Positions 33,880 to 45,847 of a stretch of 64,000 bases of DNA are shown here, piece after piece. A program made the translations under genes and the position numbers. Under the pieces are notes generated by a model. It saw only the letters and a program-made list of their open reading frames with translations, was not told the origin of the DNA and searched no databases. Each line of letters begins with the position of its first letter. The first letter of the stretch is position 1. The stretch comes from Pseudovirgaria hyperparasitica (Eukaryota; Ascomycota; Dothideomycetes; Acrospermales; Acrospermaceae), in contig NW_022985551.1 in assembly GCF_010093815.1 (NCBI RefSeq), positions 1,933,087-1,997,086 of the forward strand, in the 5' to 3' direction.

Positions 33880-35521
33880 TCACACCCCCTCCCCCTCCCC
33901 CTCCCCCTCCTCAACCCTCAACCCAACCCTAACCCCATCCCCACAAGCAAGCGTCAAACTCAACCCCTCAACCCACCCCCTCCCCTCCTCCCCCCTCGCC
34001 TCCACCCCACCAAACCCCTGCGCCAACCTAACAGTAACATACCCCGCCTCCGTCAACGCATACTGCTGCCCCAAACAAATCCGCGGGCCCCCATTAAACG
34101 GCAAATACTCCCACCCAGGCCTCAAGCTCGCCCAGCGCTCGGGGCGGAACTCGAGCGCGTCGGCGCCGTAGTAATCTTGTCGGCGGTGCATGGCGTACGG
34201 CGAGTAGATGACCTGTGTGCCTTTGGGGACGAAGAGAGGGGAGGTGCCGGTGGGCCCGCCGCCGAGGGGGAGGACGGTGTCTACTTTTGCGACGCGGCCG
34301 TTGTTGGGGACGACGGGGTGGAGGCGGAGGGCTGTGTTGGGTGGGTGGGTTAGTGTGGTTTTCATTGGGAAGGGGGGTGGGTAGATTGGACGTACATTCG
34401 TTCATGCAGTACTTGAGATACTTCATATTGCGCAGCTGCTCGTACGAGGGCGGGGCGCCACCCAGCTGCGCGACTTCGGCACGGAGCTTCGCCCAGATAT
34501 CCGGGCGACGGGCGAGGACGAAGAAGAGATTGCTCAGCAGCGAGGCGGTGGTGTCGCGGCCGGCAAGGAGGACGTTGAGGAGCTCGTCGCGGAGCCGGAC
34601 GGGGTCGGTGGTGGATTTGGCGAGTTCGTGGAGGAAGACGTATTTGGCGTCGGATGGGGGCGCGGCTTTTTCGGGGTCGAGGTCGAGGTGCTTGCGGTAG
34701 AGCAGGGCGTCGTTGACGTATTTCTGGACGAAGGCGTGGCAGATGCGGGTGGAGGCTGTGTCTTTGGAGTCGGAGTAGAAGACGCGGAGGGCGCCGAGGC
34801 GGGAGCGGGTGGCGCAGGCGCGCTGGGCGTAGTTGAAGGCGTCGGCGAAGGAGGAGGAGGGGTCTGCGGCGCCGTGCAGGGCGGGCTGGTCGCGGCACTG
34901 GCGCTGGGAGTCGACGGATTCGCCGAAGAGGAACTCGGTTGCGGAGTCGATGGTGGTGCGGAAGAAGAGGTCTTGGAGGTCGATGGTGGTGCCGTCGCGC
35001 GGGATGCTCTTGAGCAGTTCCTGCACGTGGCTTTCGAGCATTTGGAGGTCTGCGACCTGGTCGCGGGCGAAGTTGGGGCGGATCATGTGTCTGCTGTGCG
35101 CCCAGTGGTCGCCGTCCATGGTGAAGATGCCTTTGCCGAGGAGGGGGGCGAAGGGGAGGAGGCGTTCGCCGAGGCCGAAGTCTTTGAATCGGGTGGATAG
35201 GACGGTCTTGACGTTCTCGGGCTCGATGGTGACGATGAGGGGCTTGGTGACCATCTTTGAGGTGAAGGTGGTGCCGTATTTTTGGAAGCGGTTGTATGAG
35301 GTCTCGAGGTAGGTTCTGCTTTTGGCGGCCCGGATGTTGGTGAGGATCAGGTCGAGGCCGAAGATGGGGTCCTTGAACTGATAGCGGGAGTATGAAGGTT
35401 CGCAGCCATGCTCTTTCTTGAATGCGCGTCTGCGGAAGTAGAGGGCGACTTTTTGATAGATGTATGCTGCTGCGAGGGCAACAGCAATGATGACCAGCAG
35501 ATTCTTGTGTTGGAACAACAT
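33880..35521 (-). CDS. CYP52-like cytochrome P450
   Basis: Family role: terminal (omega) hydroxylation of alkanes or fatty acids at the ER. Exons 35521-34396 and 34331-33880 (64-nt intron, GTACGT/CAG) give 525 residues. The N-terminal anchor is [20 protein letters not shown] (8-27). CYP52 landmarks are the [20 protein letters not shown] segment, followed by [20 protein letters not shown]. The I-helix reads [12 protein letters not shown]. The ExxR site is ESLRLHP across the intron, and RPERW follows. The heme loop is [12 protein letters not shown], with the Cys ligand. All catalytic elements are present. The short C-terminal EGEGEGEG run comes from a CCCCCT hexamer repeat. Subfamily and substrate are inferred; a fatty-acid hydroxylase would fit. 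Confidence 0.88.
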
Positions 35522-35568
35522 GGCTCGAAACGTGATCCAGTAAAGTCGCTAGAGAGGGGCTGCCAGCT

Positions 35569-35576
35569 CTATATAC
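35569..35576 (-). promoter_or_regulatory. Possible TATA box of the P450 gene
   Basis: TATATAG on the minus strand about 50 bp before the P450 start codon; position plausible for a fungal TATA element with a short leader. Confidence 0.4.
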
Positions 35577-36287
35577 CCAAACACTGAATGTGATGCTCTC
35601 CTCCGCCTCCTGCTCGTGTTGTGGTTGGGCCGGGAGTCGCGACGGTGATAATTGAAGGATTCCACAGGCGTCGTCTCACTAAGCATGCGAGCTATATAAA
35701 ACCTCATCAACAATCGGGGTCGGGCAAAACACCAAAAGTCGTCAGTGAAAAAAGTGTAAGGCGACGACCGGAGACGGACAACGGACACGGCCGGACTTAG
35801 TCACAAGGACATGGGCAGGGCAGGACGATGTTGACCGCAGGGGGAGGGGCGCGGCGATCCAACTTTTAAGCAGAACTCCAGCAAGAGAAAGTTTGAAGTC
35901 AGCCGGGCGAATGGCCCAAAAGGGAGAGTGTAGACTCGACACTTTAGAGTCGTGAGAGGATTTAGATCATGTCACATGTGCCGGCCGACTCGGTAGCTAC
36001 GGGAGAAGCGGAGGCGCCGGGAGAGCACTGGTAGTGAATGGGCCAATGCTGGGGTGGATTGCATGGTTTGTGCGACGGCGGAACTGCTACAGTCTGCAAC
36101 ATCACCGAAACAGTAAGTGAGCACTGATGGCGAAACTGCTGAGACAGTCGTGTTGCAGATACTTATAGGCCCTTTTATGGATACAGCCTACGTCGACGGG
36201 TTGATGGAGGTGTGTTGACTGTCGGATGAGCCATTTCGATGCGAACAGCTCCCCACCGCGCGGCTGTGTCTTGGACTTGGGAAGAGT

Positions 36288-36323
36288 AATGATGATGATG
36301 ATGATGATGACGACGACGACGGT
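36288..36323. repeat. (ATG)n/(ACG)n triplet tract
   Basis: About seven GAT/ATG triplets grading into four GAC triplets by a T-to-C step. Confidence 0.85.
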
Positions 36324-36659
36324 GATGACAATAACGGTGACGAGTTCAGCGACAAAGAAGACAAAGACGATGGAGCGGACATCCTTTGTCCCTTCAGACT
36401 TGAACCCAATGTATGAAGTGGTGGAGCGGTTTGTTTTGGCTCTGCCGTGCGCCACCATGGGATGCCAGTCTTGGATTGCATGGCAGACATCCTTACAAAG
36501 CCAAAGTATCAGTGTCAGCTGATGTCTCGAGATTATGCAAATATGCGAAGGCGAGATTGCAAGGAAAGTAACCCTTTGTCTTCCAACGCCATGAATTGTA
36601 ATCCACGATATATAAGATGGCTACTGTATTTTCGCTGGTCAAGCACGTGCGTTAGCATA

Positions 36660-36731
36660 CACTGACTGACTGACTGACTGACTGACTGACTGACTGACTG
36701 ACTGACTGACTGACTGACTGACTGACTGACT
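36660..36731. repeat. (CTGA)18 microsatellite
   Basis: About 18 perfect ACTG units without interruption, so probably recent and length-variable. Confidence 0.97.
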
Positions 36732-37276
36732 CTGTCTCCTTACGTATGTTGATCCACTGCGTTGATATGTTTGCATTCCAAACACACCAAATCATGTTTC
36801 ATCCATGCATCCACCATCGGCCTAGCTATCGCGCCGCATTCCGTCCTGCGTAATTTTCAGCCACCATGACACGAATCACGAGTCAAGCATCGTGGCGCAT
36901 ATAACAACCACAACAATCACAAGCGCTTACGCGCGATACTCATCTTTGTGGGATACAATACATTCAGAGACTAATCACTCTCGCCGTCTGATGTTCAATC
37001 TTCAAGAACGCTCTTGGATCGATTACTAAGCCTCCGCTGAGTAATCCGGTCGCTGTATGCTTTCACTTTCACAGGTTTTTCGTCAGAAGACTACATTTCG
37101 TATTGGTTTTTTCTTTGGCGGCTAAGTCTCGCTGATCGATAACTGTCGTTCGAAGCTTCCATACACGCCAGACAGGTCGTCCCTTAATCGTACAATCATA
37201 CTTCATCATCGTTGCAACGCATCCTGGTGACCCATCACATCCTAAACTCCTTGTTTCCGTGTTATTCACCCATCAC

Positions 37277-38653
37277 TTATTCAGACGGCTTGACAGGCTC
37301 AACGATCACGATATGTGCTGATCGTCGATTATCAGCCTTGTTGTCATCCTCCTCCTCGGACGATTGTTCACGCGCTCTTCGCATACTAGCGCACCCACTG
37401 CGTGGGAAGAAGTGTACTGGTCGATCCTGGGCGATTTGTGTCATAGCCTGTGCTTCATGTTGAGGTTTCGGTCTTGAGATTCGTGCTCTCGCAACTGCAA
37501 GTGAGTCTTTGCGAGCAAATCGTTCTGGCTGGATACCGCTGGTCTTGAACAGTCGATCCCGTGCAAGCGCCACTGAATCTCGATGAAAGCCAAATTTCGG
37601 ATCAGTAAGTAGCTGAGGACTGTTTGTTCCATCCGAAGAGTCCGAGCTACTCTGATCCCGTCGAGTCGGAACCAGATCGGGTACTTCGAGGTGATCACCT
37701 CCTGAAATTTGTTTGATTAGGCGTTCGTCTGCCTCGTTGAGATTGGGTGGAAGTGGGGAAGCTTGTCGAGACTGCTGAGATGAGTGCCCACTTGTTCGCT
37801 GACTTGTACGCATACTGTTTGGTGGGACAGGCAGCGAGGGTGTTGCTTCCATCGTTGTCGATTGGGGTTGCACCACCGGAAGAATTTCAAGTGAAGGCTC
37901 GGACCGGGAACGCTGGAGGGGATGTTCAAGTCCGGACCAGGCCCAGTATGACAATTTCTTGGTGACGATGTCGATACCTGCGGTAGGGCGAAGCGGTGGT
38001 TCGACCTCGTCAACCTTTGTCGGACTAATAAGACCAGACTGCTCCCGTTCACCCAATTGTTCGTCCCAGATGACGTCGTAGCGACCTGCTGGCGAATTGA
38101 CTATCTCAACGGCGGGACCAGTCTTACTAGGACTCACAGTCACATGAGTTACAGCCGGTTCTGCTAGGGCACTTTTAGGACTGGATGACGTTGACGAAGC
38201 TGATCGTAGTAAGGGTGACCTATGCGACGATGTGTTGCTAGATAGATGTCCGGTATTGATCCTTAGGATAGGCACGTCTTTCTCTCTGGTTTCGCTGAGA
38301 TCTGTGGTAGAAGACGCAAATGAGCTAAAGCCTGAAGATATATCACCGTCATCTGATACGTTCGTCTGCCACTGTACTCCGCTCCGCTCCGCAGGTGCGA
38401 GAACAGGCTCCGCGGACGATCTTATGCGCAATGACACCGATGGTTCAGCTCGATCAGGGGTCACAGCGGTCTTGACGTCTGTCATTGTGAGACTTCGCCG
38501 ATCCCTTGTGATTCTCGAGCCTCGTGCTTGGGTTGTATCTGGAGCAGCGTTTGGCTCAACCGAAGATCGAGGGCTCGATGAGGCGTTTTGTGAAACCGTC
38601 CGTTGCATATTATAGAATTTGAAAGAGCGCATCAAACTGAATGTGTGATGCAC
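37277..38653 (-). CDS. Disordered Ser/Pro-rich protein, function unknown
   Basis: A single open frame of 458 codons from the first in-frame ATG (38653); internal ATGs at residues 8 and 16 are also possible starts. Composition is Ser, Pro, Arg and Glu rich, with many proline-directed sites. Short conserved-looking blocks stand out: GPAVEIVNSPAGRYDVIWDE (about 180-199), IVTKKLSYWAWSGLEHPLQR (about 228-247) and DPKFGFHRDSVALARDRLFK (about 348-367). The last is echoed by FARKDSLAVARARI (about 378-391), a degenerate internal repeat. The tail has an acidic SSEEEDDNKAD run. No enzyme motif, membrane span or signal peptide. The blocks suggest short linear binding motifs. I do not recognise the family. 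Confidence 0.7.
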   Translation of the reverse strand: MHHTFSLMRSFKFYNMQRTVSQNASSSPRSSVEPNAAPDTTQARGSRITRDRRSLTMTDVKTAVTPDRAEPSVSLRIRSSAEPVLAPAERSGVQWQTNVSDDGDISSGFSSFASSTTDLSETREKDVPILRINTGHLSSNTSSHRSPLLRSASSTSSSPKSALAEPAVTHVTVSPSKTGPAVEIVNSPAGRYDVIWDEQLGEREQSGLISPTKVDEVEPPLRPTAGIDIVTKKLSYWAWSGLEHPLQRSRSEPSLEILPVVQPQSTTMEATPSLPVPPNSMRTSQRTSGHSSQQSRQASPLPPNLNEADERLIKQISGGDHLEVPDLVPTRRDQSSSDSSDGTNSPQLLTDPKFGFHRDSVALARDRLFKTSGIQPERFARKDSLAVARARISRPKPQHEAQAMTQIAQDRPVHFFPRSGCASMRRAREQSSEEEDDNKADNRRSAHIVIVEPVKPSE

Positions 38654-39565
38654 CTCGCCGAGTGTTGAGCAGGGTTAATACGGAAGTCTCAGAAGTTGAT
38701 AGTGTAGCATGTAAAGGAAGAAACAGAGTGAAAAGAATCCTTGTAGTAGTAGGGATTATTCGTGGAGGAGATGGATAGGAATAGCGAATGTGTCTGGATA
38801 TAAGAGGCTGCAGGGACAAGAAGGTCGATACCTCGACGGTACCGAATGCGGAAGTCCCCATACGTGCAACGTCTAGTAGGTGCAGGATGACCCATTAGTT
38901 AGGACATAGAGGATGCTGAGCCCTGATCCAAAGATAGTCTGTCTTAGTATCCGCTCACCGAAATAGTCCAGAAGGCTCCAGGGTCCAATGAGGCTGTCTT
39001 GTCGTCATCTCTGTTGAGCAAGACGATGGAAGATCACTCATTGACGGGACTGATAGACTTCCGTCAACATACGGAACCATGGCACGGAGAGTTTTTCCTC
39101 ACAACGTGCAATGGCATACAGACCACTTCTTTGGTATACATTTAGCACATCAAACAAAGCCATGCCCTTGGCGATTCCTTCTGCGTATTGTGCTTCTCGT
39201 CCTGATCAATCGGTGGTGGAAGACAGTTTTTGGAGTTTTCTGGGCATGGCCTGGAGGTGTCGAAACACGAAGGAACAAAACATTCGAACATTGTGGGGTT
39301 GTATGACGCACTCTCACCATCTAGATTGCAGTAATATAACATTTACGACCAGGCCCGGAGTTTGTGCTCGTCAAACATTCGATGGTAGACGTATTTACTC
39401 GGGGCTTTGAATTGTGGTCTGTTGAGTGCCAAGTCCTAGTGCCGCGTGATTGGTTGGACTGAGTGTCGGCACTAGCGCCACTATATCGGTTTGTAGTAAC
39501 AAGCCAGCTGTCTTGAAATTGAGCTATAGAACACAATACGGGCAATAGATGCACATAGACCAACA
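38654..39565. other. Divergent intergenic region
   Basis: 912 bp between outward-facing genes; must hold the promoters of the disordered-protein gene and of glucosidase II beta. No motif or gene I can support. Confidence 0.5.
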
Positions 39566-41348
39566 ATGAGGACAGTGCAGCTAGAGGCTCTAATACTTCT
39601 TGCTCCAGCAATTACCCCGGTCCTTGCTGCTTCAGACTCATCTCGACCGCGGGGTGTAGGTCCTGAATGTGAGCTTCCGGAACAAGCTATCTCGTTATTG
39701 ATCAATGCTCATTATACACAGTTGCAAAGTTCTTCAAAGATGCAAACACATTCACTTGCATCTCGAGTCCGTCTGTCAAGATTCCTTTCTCCCGCGTCAA
39801 CGACGACTACTGCGACTGCCCGGACGGCTCTGATGAGCCAGGCACTTCCGCGTGCTCCTATATCTCGCCCTTGTCGCCTCCCACCGTCGAAGAGAACACC
39901 TCACTAGCCCTACCTGGCTTCTACTGTAAGAACAAGGGTCATTTGCCTGCATATGTACCATTTACGAACGTCAATGACGGTATATGTGACTACGAACAAT
40001 GTTGTGATGGCAGTGAAGAGTGGGAGGGTGTCGGAGGCGTGAAGTGCGAGGACAAATGCAAAGAGATTGGCAAGGAGTGGAGGAAACTAGACGATGCCCG
40101 GCAAAAGTCGTTGAACAATGCAAATCGCAAGCGAAAGGAGCTCGTAACTGAAGCCGCGCGGTTGCGCAAAGAGGTGGAAGATAGGCTTCAAACGCTGGCC
40201 ACTGAGATTCAAGGATCAGAGCTCAAGGTTAGCGGGCTTGAAAAGGAGCTCACTGACATCGAGCGCGCCGAGAAAGGCAAGGTTATCAGAGGAGCGGGCA
40301 AGGGTGGAAGAATGACTGTTCTGATCTCACTCGCAAAGGGACGGACAGAAGAGCTGAGAAGTCAATTGGAGAAGACGCGAACAGAACGAAATGACTTGAA
40401 AAAAAGAATCGTGGATCTTGAATCGATCTTGACTCAATTCAAGGTCGAGTACAATCCAAACTTTAATGACGAAGGCGTCAAAAGCGCTGTCAGAAGATGG
40501 GAGGACTATGCTGCCAAAGACCATCCCAAAGACGACCCTACTCGCGAAGCCGACCTAGATGAAATCCTTGAACCAGACGAATCTCACGGTCTGACCTGGG
40601 CAGACTATGAGAAAGATGACGAGGAATCCGATGTCGACGTCCGTAAGTTAACCTATCATCATCCCCTTTTTAATTGACCGGGAACTAACGTCATCCAGTC
40701 TATCAATTCGAAAAATATCTCCCCGCCTCCCTTCGCACCTGGATTGACCAGAAACTCCGCGACCTACGCATCATGCTCATCGAGAACGGCATCCTCGCCT
40801 CTCCCGCCGCAGAAGGCGACGAGCCGCAAGCCATCAAAGACGCGCGCGAGCGCCTCAAGTCCGCACAAGATGATCTCAAAAAGAATCGCGACGAGCTCGA
40901 AAAGCACAAAGCAGATCTTGACACAGACTACGGCCCAGCCGAGGTCTTCCGCGCGCTCAAGTCCAAATGTGTCTCTCACGAATCTGGCGAGTACACCTAC
41001 GAGGTCTGCTACCTGGATAAGACGAAGCAGATCCCCAGAAAAGGAGGTGCGCATACGGGCATGGGGAATTTCGTGCGTATCGAGAAGATCATGGTGGACG
41101 ACGAGCTACCGCCAGACGGCAAGGGGCTTGGCAGTGGGGAAAGATGGGCATTGAAGTATGAAAACGGCAATCACTGCTGGAACGGACCGAACCGCAGTAC
41201 GCTTGTCGTGCTGGCTTGTGCGGACAGCGATGAGGTGTGGAAGACGGTCGAGGAAGAGAAGTGCGTGTACAGAATGGAGGTGGGCACACCGGCGGTGTGT
41301 GAAGGGGCGAAAAAGGCAGATGATGAGAGAGCAAAGGATGAATTGTGA
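39566..41348 (+). CDS. GTB1: Glucosidase II beta subunit
   Basis: Non-catalytic, ER-luminal partner of glucosidase II, which trims glucose from N-glycans during calnexin-cycle quality control. Exons 39566-39668, 39722-40642 and 40699-41348 give 557 residues; the introns are 53 and 56 nt. The signal peptide is LEALILLAPAITPVLAA. The N-terminal GIIb domain has LDL-receptor-A-like repeats: VNDDYCDCPDGSDEPGTSAC and VNDGICDYEQCCDGSEEW. A long charged coiled coil (about 120-270) is followed by an acidic segment. The C-terminal mannose-6-phosphate-receptor-like domain has FRALKSKCVSHESGEYTYEV, then GNFVRIEKIMVD, YENGNHCWNGPNRS and EEKCVYRMEV. The protein ends in KDEL, a canonical ER-retention signal. 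Length and layout are normal for the family. Confidence 0.95.
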
Positions 41349-41918
41349 TGGACTGTATCACCTCATAACAAGACGAAGATCTATGGAAGGGGCCGAGGGA
41401 TGTGTTCGCAACACCTAGCGATCATGACGAATCTCAAACGCTCACAATTTTGGGGACAGATAAAGAGTGTCTGCGGATAGAGCAATTTTAGATACTTACT
41501 ACAGGCATATAAAGCATCAGTTTTGAGTCTCATCGTGCGTACAACGATGTCGAGAAGGTGCAGGCGCACAACCCATGTTAAATGCTTCGTCGTCAGATAC
41601 GCTTCAAGAGTGGTCGCGAAACATAGTCGAGTCCGAAGAGGAATCATGCTCCTTGATATGGCAGCAATTATAAGTTATCCTGTTGGCAAGACTTATAACA
41701 TGGTCGTCGTGTTAAATGCCCGGTATTTGGTCAAGACTTGATTCTGATGGAAACTGATCCCATGATAGGTCCATACCGGCCACGCCTTTCTTATCGTGTG
41801 ACACCAAATCATTTGATTAAACACAACTGAGTTAGTTCATCAAGCTTATCTGAGACGTTCAGTCTGCTTTGACAGCGAAAAGAGGAAGGATCCCATGGTG
41901 ATCTATCGATGATCATGT
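41349..41918. other. Convergent spacer
   Basis: 570 bp between the 3' ends of glucosidase II beta and GatA. No gene seen. Confidence 0.5.
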
Positions 41919-43582
41919 CTATGTACACTCCTCAATGCGCTCTGCGACGTCGAAGACTAAGTGGTCGTCTCCGAACTGGCCAATGACTTGTATGCCGATG
42001 CCATTACTCTTGTTTCCACCAACTGGCATACTAAGTGCTGGCAGACCAGCAAGACTAGCAGGAACAGTAAAGACGTCATTCGTGTACGCATCTACCGGCT
42101 GCTGATCCCTCAGCCTCTCGAGCTCAGGGGGTGGCGTTGGCGCAGTAGGACATATCAGGACATCAACGCCTTCTGCGTTTGACGTACGGTGCTCAGGATA
42201 CAGGGGATTTGGCTTCCTGAAGGCCTTGTTGAAGTCATCCTGCACCAGTTTACGGACCTTTTGTGCTTGGATGAAGTAGTTGTCCTTCGCTTCTGCGCTG
42301 AGGGAGTAGGCTCCCAGCAGGATTCGCCGCTTGGCTTCTGCGCCAAGCTCGCCTCGGGTCTTTGCGAATAGGACGGAGTCTGAGGTACCATCGGGGCCTG
42401 AGGTCCTTTCGCCGTAGCGCACCCCGTCGTATTTTGCCAGGTTCGATGATACCTCAGCTGGTGCCAGAACGTAGTATGCAGACAACGCATGACGGGTTGT
42501 CTGCAGTTCAACAGGTACCAGTGTTGCCCCCTGACCCTGTAGGGCTTGCAATGTAGTAATCCAGGCGTTTTTAACTGCCGTGTCCAGCTCATCGATATTG
42601 TAGTCAGTTGGGACCCCAACTCGCAACGAGACCACGTCTTTTCCATTCTCCATGCATACGTTAGAACGCATTCGGGCGCGGATGTGCTCAGAAAGACTTG
42701 TGGGGTCGCGTGCATCGAATGCGTTGAGGGCATCTATGCTCGTGTTAGCTGGGTAAAGTGGCCGGTTCATGATATCTACCAAACATGATTCGCGTGTCTC
42801 CGAGGTTTCTTCCAAACACGCCAACGGTATCGAGGGAGTTTGCATATGCTATTACGCCCCATCGAGAAACCAGTCCGTACGAGGGTTTAAAGCCTACGAC
42901 ATTATTATACGCAGCCGGGAGTCTGACTGAGCCACCTGTGTCTGTACCAACCGCCCTGTAGTTCTTTCAGTAAGTGTCTCGAATCAGGACCATCAAGTTT
43001 CATACGCATGGCACTGTCCAGTAGCAACGGCTACAGCGCTGCCTCCTGAGCTTCCTCCGACACTAGTTATTTGACCACTTGCAGAAACTTGCGATACTGG
43101 GCCGAAGTGCGAATGTGTAGAGTGGGATCCCATGCCAAACTCATCCAGATTGGTTTTGCCTGCTATCACAGCTCCAGACGCACGTAGCTTCTCAATTATG
43201 GTCGCATCGTACGGACTCGTAAAATGTCTCAGGAGGCGCGAGCCAGCAGTTGTCGGAAGGCTAGAGGTACATATGTTGTCTTTGACAGCTATAAGTTTCC
43301 CAGACAAAGGGCCTGAAGCAAGTCAGTCTTGTGCACATGTATTCTTATATTTTTGACTTCACCTTTGGCTGGTGCTGCTTCATGTTCTGCAACCTCTCGA
43401 AGCAGGATGTCCGCGTTCGGAACACTTATGAAGGCATTCAGACTCTTGAACGCGGATTGTGCGACCAGAGCCTTCTCAGCTTCTTGCAGCAGGGTAGCTT
43501 TTTGCCCTAGACTGCGCAACATAGAGTGCGGCGAATTTCGTTCTGAGCCATGCGATATATCGATTCTGAATTTCCTAAGCAT
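41919..43582 (-). CDS. HER2: Mitochondrial Glu-tRNA(Gln) amidotransferase subunit A
   Basis: Glutaminase subunit of the GatFAB/GatCAB-type complex that converts Glu-tRNA(Gln) to Gln-tRNA(Gln) in mitochondria. Exons 43582-43363, 43312-43006, 42955-42780 and 42733-41919 give 505 residues; the third intron is only 46 nt. Amidase-signature catalytic residues are present: the Lys of KLIAVKDNI, the cis-Ser in [16 protein letters not shown] and the nucleophile Ser in [14 protein letters not shown]. GatA-specific stretches include [31 protein letters not shown] and [14 protein letters not shown]. The C-terminal block is CPTAPTPPP, then [18 protein letters not shown]. The N-terminus ([16 protein letters not shown]) could act as a mitochondrial signal. 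Divergent from the peroxin gene. Confidence 0.93.
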
Positions 43583-44154
43583 GTGCTTAGGCCGCGTCGC
43601 GAGTCGCGAGCTGTAACCCCGGAGCTAGGTGGGCTTCGCACCGCTGACGTTGTACCAAGGTAGCCTCGGTCTCACTCACATGCACATAGAGCATTCGTTC
43701 ATGTGCATCATTACTAGAACTGCATGTAATACAGCGTAGATGTATTGTACATATAGCCTCTACACCACTAATTACTATTGTACGGCATCAGATTTCACCA
43801 GCTCTCTATCACAAGTAGCTTCAGCATCAAGCCCGAGCTTCCACATCCCCGCGAGTGACCTCATCACCAGATAACCGCCTGATCACTCATATTCATACAC
43901 TCACGTTCTGCTTCACGGGTAGAGACATTCTAGCGCGTGTCCTTCAGCTAGACTAAGAGTCCAAGGTCTTCTTCTGCACGCGCGAGCCTCTCATTACGGA
44001 ATAAAGTCTGGCAGACGTAATAACATGACGCAGTAGCTTCCACGCATGCATGGCCGCACTTGGCAAGTTTCCTCTGTCTTTCTCATCAACAAGCTGCAAC
44101 AACTTGTCTGTACGGTGAACTAATGCTTCACCAGATTCCCCGTGGACAGATTAC
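43583..44154. promoter_or_regulatory. Shared divergent promoter of HER2 and peroxin gene
   Basis: 572 bp between outward-facing start codons. No clear TATA box or named site; two short CGCGAGTCGCGAG-type palindromic letters near 43590-43612. Confidence 0.35.
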
Positions 44155-45847
44155 ATGTCGAACTCACATCGAAACTCCTACGATGGACCATCGCAAGCGG
44201 CGGCGGATCCCAACCCTCCCACCTACGCCGCCTTCGCGCCTTCGTCTGGTCCACAGAGTAGCACTGTGTCGCAACAACGTTCGACCATACTAGTACACCA
44301 AAAGAGCCCTCTTCTGGTCGCAACTCCACCACAAGTCACACGAGTACTCGCATTCTCGCATCCGTTCATCTTGACATTGAGCAAGATCGTAGGGCTGATA
44401 ACATGGACAACAGGAGATCCCTGGGAAAGTTTTCTTATGGTAGCCGGCTTCTGGCTACTGACAATATATGGAGATTTGGTTGTAAGATGGGCCGGGCCAC
44501 TCGTGGTGGTCGTAGGGATCATAATCGGAATGTATTCAAGAAGATATTCTCCTCTGTCATCCACAGGCTGGACCGGCGAGAAACAGAAAGGGCACAGAAG
44601 AGGCGATCCCGAGACCACCAACACGAGGCACCATAAGAGCCTAGAAGAGATCGTAAATACCGTCAAACTGTTCACTTCAAGGTGTAACATACTACTGGAC
44701 CCTTTTCTACGATTTACAGACTTCCTATCCACGCAAAGAACAGCAACATCAGCAACCACTAGGCCCGCCCTGACAACAATGTTTATTCGCATATTGCTCA
44801 TCACTCCTGTCTGGATTCTCATGACGTTGCCGCCATTGTATTTGATAACAACGAAAAGAGTAATTCTAAGCGTTGGGACTGTGATTCTGAGTTGGCACTC
44901 AAGGCCTGCAAGAGTATCTCGGCTTGTCTTATGGCGGTCAAAAACAGTTCGAAAGGTATGTGCGACGGTGACGGGCTTGAATTTCGAAAGTCTGGAAAAC
45001 CAAAACGGCAAGAACAAAACGGATAGACCACCCCCACTCCCACCACGGACCAGGAGTGCAAACGCAATCGCGGCATCTCTCGCTGCGAAGAGAAGGTCTG
45101 ATTCCCCAGGTATCCGCTTCACATTCTCCATATTCGAGAACCAGAGAAGATGGCTTGGTATTGGCTGGACTGCATCGATGCTAGCTTATGAGCGGGCTGC
45201 GTGGACTGATGAGACTCTATTTCCAGCACCGTCGAAAGATGCTTTCGATCTACCGGAGGTTGAAGGAGGACATGCAAAATGGAGATGGGTTGATGGCAGT
45301 ATATGGAGAGTCGATGGTGCTGAATATAGTGAATCCGATCCTTCCGGGAGTCAATCCGTTAATGGGTGGCTTTTTTACGATAACAAGGTGAGATATCAAT
45401 ACTGGCTATTGTCCCTGGCCCTAACATCCATAATAGTGGCGAGATGGTCGAAGAGGGTTAGATGGCTGGGGCCGTTATACTCGGCGCCGAAAGTGGTATA
45501 GAGACGCCGAGCTTGTTGAGATCTCCCCTTCGATGGACGTCACGCCTTCACCAACGCCTCGACTGAGCTCGTCGCCAAAAGCTGGCTCAGTCGTCGGGTC
45601 AGAGTCTGAAGCAACATTGTTGGATGACACAGCCAATGAGAGCGACGCTAACAGTCAAGGCACAAGGCGCCGACGTTGGTTCAGAAGAAGCAGCAACTCT
45701 GGGAGCATGAAGAGTGGTGACACAGAAGGAAGTGCGGCGAGCTCTCGTAGGAGTGACGATGATAATGACCTCCACACGCCTGTGCGGCATCAGCAGCGCC
45801 AAGATGAATGGAATTTTGGAGATGAGGCCCGCATGCAGCTAGGATAG
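44155..45847 (+). CDS. Dysferlin-domain peroxin (Pex28-32/Pex24 group)
   Basis: Integral membrane protein of peroxisomes or peroxisome-ER contact sites that controls peroxisome size and number in fungi. Exons 44155-45387 and 45437-45847 (49-nt intron, GTGAGA/TAG) give 547 residues. The cytosolic N-tail is followed by hydrophobic segments (PFILTLSKIVGLITW, SFLMVAGFWLLTIYGDLVV, AGPLVVVVGIIIGMY, then FIRILLITPVWILMTLPPLY and TTKRVILSVGTVILSW). A bipartite dysferlin domain comes next: FTFSIFENQRRWLGIGWT and ERAAWTDE, then KWRWVDGSIWRVD. After the intron it continues with GWLFYDNKWRDGRRGLDGWG and YTRRRKWYRDAELVE. The tail is Ser-rich and probably phosphorylated. Which of Pex28-Pex32 it corresponds to is not decided. 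Confidence 0.87.

Larger units (their letters stand above)
35522..37276. other. 1.75-kb intergenic region with simple repeats
   Basis: Lies upstream of the P450 and downstream of the disordered orphan gene. Contains an ATG/ACG triplet tract and a long CTGA tract, listed separately. Short frames have no recognisable product; no gene claimed. Confidence 0.55.

Noticed and set aside
36660-36731. Regular repeat considered as a CRISPR-like array
   Set aside because: Pure CTGA microsatellite without spacers; the organism is a fungus.
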